From Phoenix dactylifera (lineage: Eukaryota > Streptophyta > Magnoliopsida > Arecales > Arecaceae), in the NCBI RefSeq assembly GCF_009389715.1, contig NC_052407.1, forward strand, positions 4,095,154 through 4,159,153: 64,000 nt of DNA. Direction: 5' to 3'. The notes under the pieces were generated by a model, which did not search any database, was not told the DNA's origin, and was given only the letters and a program-made list of their open reading frames with translations. The translations under genes and the position numbers were made by a program. Numbering within the stretch: position 1 is the stretch's first letter; every line of letters starts with the position of its first letter. Below are positions 56,243 through 64,000 of the stretch, in pieces.

Positions 56243-59200
56243 ATCATACTCTCACCAGATTTTTTTTTTTTAATTTAAGTAGCACCTTTGAAGAAACAAG
56301 TATCCTTTGTGCTGTTTTGGTCAGTTATATTTCTTAACCATCCTGAAAAATTTGATGGCTCCATGCCTTAATTCTAGAACCTAATCCTTTCCGTCGATCC
56401 TCAAAAGCTTATGCAGAAATATCTCCACAAGCATGTGAACCTATAATTCTGTCATATCTTTAATGAAAAATATTCATATAATTTCTTTGATGTGAACTCC
56501 ATTATTGTGCCTCATTTTTTTGTTGAAAGAGCATGATTTATGTCCGAATTCATAAATATAGGGCTCCAGATCGGAATATTCAAATAAAGTCTAGCTTAGG
56601 ACATGAATGAAACCACCCTGCTTTTGAAGCAGCAGTGTTCTTCTATCTGCAACTATTTATGAATTGGGTAGTGACGCAGCAGCTATAAGATGCAGCCATG
56701 TTTGAAAATGCAACTAGAGTGCATATGGTAGAACTATTAATTAGACAGCTATAAGTTTATTTGGTTAAAGATCCAAAAAAAGATACTTAATCTAGATAAG
56801 TTTATTTCAGGTAGAAGCGCAATTTTTTATTTTAGTGTTTTTTTTATTTTATCTCACGAAACATGGAAGCACTATACAAGAACTCGTGCGGATATGTATT
56901 TAGTCTCATATCAATTATTCGTTGGGTAGATCTTGAATACTGATACCGAATCAAGAAATTCAAAAAAATATCTTTTGTCTAGCCATTTTGAATAAGATCT
57001 TAAATTGTTATACATGGTATTAGAATTTAAATGAGCAAGACTCATGAGGTTATGAATTGTTACACTACACAAACAACAAATAAAATTACTTGCCAATTAG
57101 TTGATTGCTGACAGAATACCAATAATTAAAACTATTTAATGGATGGTTAGCTATTTGATGTCCAAATACAGTGTTAATCCGAAAATTGATGATTGACTCA
57201 GCTAGAGGGAGGCAGGGCCAGATTGATATCATATTTTCAACGTGTACTGCAAAATCCTCACCGCAATATACGAACTAAGCGTTGAATGGCCCTACTCTTC
57301 CAAATTCTACGCCAATCACATGCTGCCCCGTCCAATAGTATTGTCCGGGCATAATCCAACGTTTCATTTAACTTGATATCCGCGTCGATCCTTGGATTCC
57401 CGCGATTTTAGCGGAATCCGGCCAGTCTGGTTCTCCGGATCCAACGCCATCCGCCCGTAAACCGCAGCTTCCTGACACTGCGCGCACCACGACACGTACG
57501 GCTCTGCTCCTTCTTCAGCCCGCTGTACGCCCATGACGTTCCCGACACCGTATCCAAGACAAGATCTCCCAATATCGAATGCCACCTTGTGTCGTCGCTC
57601 TACATGGCTAAGTATTGTATCTGATACATGACTTATCCGAACGGCAACAAGTGGTGGTTTTATGGCCCAGGATTTTCGTTAGGTACAGGTTCAATTTAAT
57701 GAAAAAACTTACTTTTTACTAACTTGGCACCTTGTCATTCAAACTAGAACGGAGAAATTTTTTTCTTACAACAGAATGGAAGTCAGGTATCCAATACTTT
57801 TTAGCTGGATAACTGATACAAGCGAAAGAAAATATTAATTGATGTAATACGTTAACAATTTTGATTTGATTGTTGAAGCTTTCTTGTTTCAGATTCGGAA
57901 CTTAATCAAGAGTAAATGATAAATAGGTTGATTCAATTGAAGTTTGTATTGGGACAGTGATGAGTACCATGCTTCACTTACGATGTCAAAGCGTTCATGC
58001 CAACCTTTTGTGGTCAGATACAGAAATTTTCATATTGTATATGATATGGTAAGAACAAGAAGTTGTTGTAAGCTTATATCATTTTAAAATTAATAATAAT
58101 AATTTTAGCTAAAGATCTCCTGTTACATTAGGTAGAAATATTTAGCCATTATTTAGAATTTTTATTAACCATGTCCACATAACAAAATGACCTAAGTTGT
58201 TATTTGGCATTTTATTTGATCACTCGATTAAATGTTCTTGAACTAAAATCTCCATGTCAATTAAACAAGCTGGATAAACAAGCACAACTGAATAATGTTG
58301 TAATTTTTTCATCATCATTCATTATTAAATTAATGGAACATTAGCTTCTATTTATGATGACTAATATCATATTTTAAAATAATTTAGTCAAAAAGCTTGA
58401 TGGCTTAGATGATGTTAATAGTTTTCCTCGGGATAATAAACAATGATTTTAGAGATGGCTAGTCATTAGAAGAAACTGATACCATGGAAATCTTATCCAC
58501 ACCATCCAATGAGCAAGTTGGCATAGATTATTTCACACATTTAATTCATCTAAACTATTAAATGGCTTCCTTAGCCACTTGAGAACTTGGTTACTTATTT
58601 TTAACGGTCTTCTCACAGCATTACACTATCTATAGGCTTCTTTGAAAATTTAGATGGAACGTTAACATATTATAATATTATTGATAGAAGAAATATATAT
58701 ATATATATATTTGACAAAAAGAAAGAAAGATCAAGAAAAAAAAGAGAGGCAAACACATGTTAGATTATCAATATCACTTATAGTTATGCTAAATCACCAA
58801 TAATATTACTGCTACAACAACCTATTGGTTTTTTATTTGGTAGCATCCACTATAAATATATTGAACTTGCTGATAAATGATACAAAGTTGGTCAAATGCA
58901 AATTATACCAATAATTTTTTTTTTTTACTAAGAGAGGAAAAAAGGAGAGCAAGACCGATCCATGCAATAGTTATCCAAGTTTAGATTTTTGAATATACCA
59001 TCCAATGATCGAATCCAAAACTCCTCTGCTAAACAAAGAGATGAAAGCATGAGGACAAGCTTCACACAACATGCATGCCCATCAAATTATATACAACATA
59101 TTTGGTTAAAATATCAATCATCGATATAACATCTAAAGTTACTCATTTAAAACCAAACACAAATAATATAGTAATTATTAAAGAGGAATATACCTAATAT

Positions 59201-59595
59201 GGTTTCAGTTGTTCACTGGGTCTGGTACATGGGACGCACCATGTCGCGCACTGAGCCCAAAGGAGCTGTGGATCGAAGTAGCAGGGAGACGCACCGTGTA
59301 CTAATGTCGGCAACCCGTTCACATGTAACATAACCAAGGAGAGAAAAAAATTAAAAAAGAACAAAATCTTTCCGGCCGCCATGCTCCCACGAGGGTCCCG
59401 GCGGATCCCGGCTCGATACGTGGTTCCAACTTCCCAGCGACAAGCGGTGCGTAAATCGATTAAATCTCCCAATCTCGACCGTCCGATCCTGGGGTCCACT
59501 GTGTCGCGGCCTCGCCTGATCCACAAGATTCGACAAAAAAAAGTGAGAAAAAGGACGTTTTTTTATTATATTTTTAATTTTTAATTTTCTTTCTT
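56243..59595. other. Intergenic region upstream of GDP-mannose 3,5-epimerase
   Basis: AT-rich, with a (TA)n run at about 58,692-58,712. A small GC-rich island at 57,360-57,610 and another at 59,205-59,560 stand out. The second probably belongs to the promoter of the downstream gene. No recognisable protein gene. Confidence 0.45.
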
Positions 59596-59596
59596 C

Positions 59597-59603
59597 TATA
59601 AAA
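59597..59603 (+). promoter_or_regulatory. TATA box of the GDP-mannose 3,5-epimerase gene
   Basis: TCTATAAAAGCAGGCGGC lies about 100 bp before the first donor site, so transcription should start near 59,630. Confidence 0.6.
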
Positions 59604-59629
59604 GCAGGCGGCGAGCGCCGGGGATTTCA

Positions 59630-60963
59630 GGAATCTCTTTAGGCTGTCTTCCTTGCTCTGCCCTTCGCGCTTCTCCTACTCTGTTAGAAATTTCCGAGGT
59701 AACATTTCATTGGATTATCGCGATATAGTTGTGATTTTAGCGGAATATTTGTTTTCGGGATAAGAGAGATCCGATTTGCTGGGATGTTTTTTTCCCGATT
59801 ACTCGTTTACTTTTAGAATTCCTTGGAGTTTTTTTTTTCATTGGTTATTTTTGGCGAATGTTTTGGTTTTCTGAGAAATTATTCGGTTTGTCACAAGTTT
59901 TACGGTGTTTTGATCTGATTTCTTCTTCGCTTTTTTTTTGTTCACGGGCGCTTCACCGGTGATCGGGGTTTTCGATTTCTGGACTTCGAAAAACATATTT
60001 GTTTCGTTTATGCCCCCAGGACGTAAAAAATGCTTCAATCAAGCTTGTATTGGATCACATGGAAAACAGCTAGCTTTTTGATGGTTGTTTCTCATAGGGC
60101 TTTTTCTTGTTCTTTTCCTTTGCTAGTTCTGTTGTGGAGTCTTTCACATTGTAGGAGATTCTATCTATATCGTGTAATCCTCTTTGTCAGCGTTATGGGT
60201 GATTGGAAGTTTAAGCACACACACTTGTTTTTGATATTCCTTTTTAGTATACAATATCTGAATATTAGAGAGCTTTTCTTTATGCAACAATGATGATTGA
60301 GGTTGTTAAAACTCTGATGTAATTGTTATGAGAACACAGTATACTTTATATTAGATTTGAACTTTTCTCAAGGTAAAGAATCTTGGTATGTTGAGGCTTC
60401 TCAAGGTAAAGAATCTTGGTATGTTGAGGCTTGTTGGTTTATGGTGGTCATTTTGTCCGATTCGAATCAAAGATTTGGGTGGGACTTGCAGGGAAGGTTG
60501 CCAATTGTTTGTATTTTCTGTTATCTGTCTATCAGCAGCTTGTGACTCATAGATTTTGAATTTTATGTCCCTAAATTTATTGGACTCCATTCTCTGTCTA
60601 AGGGTGTACTTGTCGTATCTGCCCATGCCTCATTATCTACTCCATTTATGCAGGATGTACGAGCAGCATGATTAATCTGTCATTTTCCAGTAGATTTCTG
60701 ATATAGTTTGTACCTTAGATTCTAGGTTTCGGTGTTGCTTGGTTGCACTTGTGTTGAACTTGTATTTGCTTTCTTGTTATTTTTGACTTAGTGATTTGTA
60801 GCATAGTAGCCTGCTTTTTTAGTCATATTTTTCACTAAAAGGTTTATTTTGGCCTTAAATGTTCTTTAGTTTCTTCTTATAATTCTGAGCACAGACTTTC
60901 TTTAACAAAAAAAATCTAAGCACAATCCTCTGAGAAAACTGCATGGGTTTACCTTTGTTGCAG
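59630..60963 (+). other. 5'UTR exon and 5'UTR intron of the GME gene
   Basis: A CT-rich leader ends at about 59,698 (CCGAG/GTAACA). The intron runs to the acceptor TTTGTTGCAG at 60,963, two bases before the ATG. The intron is T-rich and contains a 33-bp tandem duplication. Confidence 0.6.
60365..60430. repeat. 33-bp perfect tandem duplication
   Basis: TCTCAAGGTAAAGAATCTTG plus GTATGTTGAGGCT occurs twice in immediate succession in the GME 5'UTR intron. Confidence 0.85.
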
Positions 60964-60964
60964 A

Positions 60965-61380
60965 ATGGGCAGCACTGGGAATGAAGGAACCAATTATGGA
61001 GCATACACTTATGAAAATTTGGAGAGGGAGCCATACTGGCCTTCAGAGAAGCTCCGCATTTCCATCACTGGTGCTGGTGGCTTCATTGCCTCCCACATTG
61101 CGAGGCGTTTGAAAAGTGAGGGCCACTATATCATTGCCTCTGACTGGAAGAAGAATGAACATATGAGTGAGGATATGTTCTGCCATGAGTTCCACCTTGT
61201 TGACCTCAGGGTCATGGACAATTGCCTGAAGGTCACATGCGGTGTGGACCATGTGTTCAATCTTGCAGCTGATATGGGAGGGATGGGATTTATCCAGTCC
61301 AATCATTCTGTAATTATGTACAATAACACGATGATCAGTTTTAACATGCTTGAAGCTGCAAGGATTAATGGCGTCAAAAG
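60965..61380 (+). CDS. GME: GDP-mannose 3,5-epimerase, first coding exon (138 residues, partial)
   Basis: Starts MGSTGNEGTNYGAYTYENLE, characteristic of plant GME. It contains the NAD-binding Rossmann motif GAGGFIA (36-42), SDWKKNEHMSEDMFCHEFHL and FNLAADMGGMGFIQSNHS of the short-chain dehydrogenase/reductase fold. The exon ends in phase 2 after GVKR at donor AAAAG/GTTTGT. The enzyme converts GDP-D-mannose to GDP-L-galactose (and GDP-L-gulose) in the cytosol, feeding ascorbate synthesis and L-galactose-containing cell-wall polymers. The remaining ~240 residues, including the catalytic Tyr/Lys region, are not found before 64,000, so the next intron exceeds 2.6 kb. Confidence 0.95.
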
Positions 61381-64000
61381 GTTTGTGGAGTTCAATTCTG
61401 CTTTATTATCTTTGTAGTTCTAGGTTCAAGTATTGCTTGTTATCTTTTCTTGCTTGATTTAGGTCAAGTTTGCTAGATTTTTAGTTGATATTTTCCTCTC
61501 CCAGTGCCTCTTAGTTTGTTGTTATGTTGCCTATAATACTAGCAAGTCCATCAAATGATGACAAACTCCATTCTAGCTGGCATTCATAATCTAAAAAATT
61601 CATTGCAAGGCATCTAATGCTCAGGGCTGTCAAATGAACTGAGCAGCTCGAGCTAGCTTGAGCTTAGCTTGGGAAAAGCCCGAATCAAGCTCAGTTTGTA
61701 CCTATATAAATAAAGCTTGAACCAATAAAAATCAGGCTTGAAATTAATTTCAGCTGAACCAAAAATTGACCCAGCTTGATCATGTTCAACCTGGTAAGGC
61801 TTGAACATATTTCTATGGTATATAAAGATTCGCATACATTTATGTTGTACATAGTGGAGCATCAGATAAAGGCTTTTGTGATTTTTTCTATTCATTGAGT
61901 CAATTAAATGTTTAGTCAGGCTTGGTTCAGGTTTGAATTCAATATCAAACCAAGCTGAGATAAAACTTGAATCAAATTTTAATTCAGATTTACCCATGCC
62001 TGATTCAAGCTCAAATTGGTTTTTGCTTGATTTAGGGTCACCAGGATGATCTTTTAGGCTAGCGTTCGGCTCAGGTTGAACTTAAGCTTGGATTGATCCA
62101 AAATAGCAGTAAACAAATCAAGCTTGATTTCATATTTCAAGCATGAAATTAAAATGCGACCCAAGCCTGATCAAGCTGAGGTTGATTACATCCCTACTAA
62201 TGCTGCAAACTCTCTGCTCCCATATGCACATATGGACTAGTCCTCATGGTGCAAGACAAAATTATAAACAATAATAAGTTTGGAATGATTATTTGATGGT
62301 TGAGAAGCTTACAATTATAATAAGTATAAATTGTAAAGATATAATTTTACAAATATAGATTTAGAACTTATTCCTATCAAATAATTGGTGCATTTCTTTC
62401 TCTTACGTATTCTCAAATTTACTCTTCAAAAAATGTGTCTTCATGCAAAATAAAGAGTGTAACTATGCAAGGACTAGTAACTTAGCCCTTTCATCTCTTT
62501 TCCTTTTTCATCTTTATCGCGTTTAATTATTCAAGACGCATCATAGGCAAAATTGTTTCCATGTTAATCTATTACTTTAGCAAACTATGGAAAGGCTCCT
62601 TTTTCTATTTTTTCCTTCTTTTTTTGCCGTAGATTACTGTTTCAGGTTCTTATTTGGGTCAAGTATTGGGTGCTATCTTTTCTACTCTCTTTTCCTCTTT
62701 ATTTATGACATCTTATTTGGGTTTGATTTACATTTTCCAGATTGCAATAACCAAAATAGGAGACAAACCATAAAGTTCCCTGTTCAGAACAAGAAATGAG
62801 CATTGTGTTTATGTCTTTAAGCAATTGATGCTTATATTTAAGAACATAAACAAGAAATGTTTATGTCTTATATGAAATTAAGGGAGCAAAGTTAAGCTAT
62901 AAGATTTAAAAAAATTCATCTTATATGGCTTAAGATAGAATATATTTTATGATAGAGTTTCAAGATAGAAACTGTGTGCTCATTACCTTGATCAAGGTGT
63001 TCATAAGAAAGGTGTGGCAGTGGAATTGGGCTGAAAATGGGTTGGATATTATCTGACTCTATCCATTTCCTTATCTGGATCAGATTGCTTTTGAATAAAA
63101 ATCCTCATCCAATCAAATCCAGATAAATGCCTATGAATTTGATGGATATCAGATCCAGGTCTGGATATCTGGCATCTACAAACCACCTATATTTGGGGGA
63201 AAACCATTCAACACCACCTAAATAGCCACTATGACAAAATACAGTTTTGTTATATAATCATGGTTTATTATACTTATTCAAAAGTTTTCATGTTATAAAA
63301 TATAGTCGTTTCAAATATGTTGTGATATTCATATTTTTATAATTAATTCTTTTCATAAAAAGATCAATCCTTTTCCTCTGATAAAAAATGGAATATAAAT
63401 AACTTTATTCTATTCTCTATGATATTTTCAAAACCTTTCTATATAAAATATTTAAAAATATCAAAAACTTCTTAATGTTCCTATATTTGCATTTTTTTTT
63501 ACAAGCTATTTAAGAAATAGATAATTAATGTTTCTTTTTATTTACCCGGCAATTAAAGAGTGACAATATATTTAATATAGAAATTGTTTTAATAATTTTT
63601 ATATTCTATATTTTATTTAAATAATTGTTAATTTTTAAATATAATTTTAATACAAATCTGGTCGATCCAAACCCTTGGTCAAATCAGTCATCGTGCAAGT
63701 TCAATAACTACATCTTAGACAATTACTTGATTATTTTGCATCTCGTGCAATCTTGATAGTGGATTTCATTCTCATTCTTTGTGATTATGTCATTTATGTT
63801 AGTTTTTATTATTTAGTTCCACTCAAAATCTCATTTATAATTGCGTAATATCCAATTTAAACCTGTATTTAGTTGGAGAAAACGGATATAACTAATATCC
63901 GACTTGTATCTATAGCTATTTAAAACAAATACGGATATGTTTAATATTAGATTCATATCCATATCTGTTTTAATATTAATATGGATGCTTATTTTGGTTT
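61381..64000 (+). other. Long intron of the GME gene (continues beyond window)
   Basis: AT-rich, with no exon recognised. It contains a hAT-type MITE (61,622-62,196). The 63,010-64,000 part has repetitive GGATAT/ATCCAGAT-type wording and may be another repeat. Confidence 0.6.
61622..62196. mobile_element. hAT-type MITE (575 bp) in the GME intron
   Basis: Left end CAGGGCTGTCAAATGA; right end in reverse TAGGGATGTAATCAA. The perfect 8-bp TSD CTAATGCT (61,614-61,621 and 62,197-62,204) is the hAT signature. The interior is made of AGCTTGA/TCAAGCT-rich sequence with no coding capacity. Confidence 0.85.

Overview
This is a nuclear window from a flowering plant, probably a monocot and possibly a palm. 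It is AT-rich, has plant-type GT-AG introns, and carries LINE, Copia, Gypsy, CACTA and hAT-type repeats. Its genes are a tulip-bulb-type GH18 chitinase family, a plant PLS-class PPR gene, a plant guanylate-binding protein and GDP-mannose 3,5-epimerase. The lineage call is inference from gene style and repeat content; no organellar or bacterial genes are seen.

Layout. 1-1.63 kb is a decayed LINE. Around 3.4 kb lies the terminal exon of an unidentified gene. 5.2-7.7 kb is a solo Gypsy-type LTR. 8.1-24.9 kb is a tandem array of three intronless secreted GH18 chitinase-like genes (A, B, C, each 305 aa). Their ~4.5 kb repeat units were later enlarged by a LINE (unit 1) and by a rearranged gag-only LTR element (unit 2). 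26.5-38.2 kb (minus) is a 17-exon guanylate-binding-protein gene, reconstructed exon by exon to 604 aa, including a 7-nt microexon. 40.8-41.4 kb is a 5'-truncated LINE with target-site duplication. 41.5-43.2 kb (minus) is an intronless PPR gene. 43.9-56.2 kb is a Copia element with both LTRs, split in its reverse transcriptase by a 7.0 kb CACTA transposon (45.3-52.3 kb). 59.6 kb to the window end holds the promoter, 5'UTR intron and first coding exon of GDP-mannose 3,5-epimerase, whose remaining exons lie beyond the window.

The most unusual unit is the CACTA element. It has an intact seven-exon TNPA-like gene but no recognisable TNPD transposase. Its ends carry dense arrays of perfect or near-perfect palindromes built on CGACGCTTATAAGCGTCG. 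It also holds fragments of at least two host-like genes (a receptor-like kinase exon and a two-exon C-terminus) lying between ~41-bp direct repeats. This looks like a gene-capturing, non-autonomous CACTA whose own DNA-binding protein may recognise the palindromes (inference).

The host genes do not form a pathway: chitinases (defence or storage), a membrane-anchored GTPase, an organelle RNA-processing PPR protein and an ascorbate/cell-wall sugar enzyme are simply neighbours. All coordinates, exon joins and mismatch counts were read by eye.
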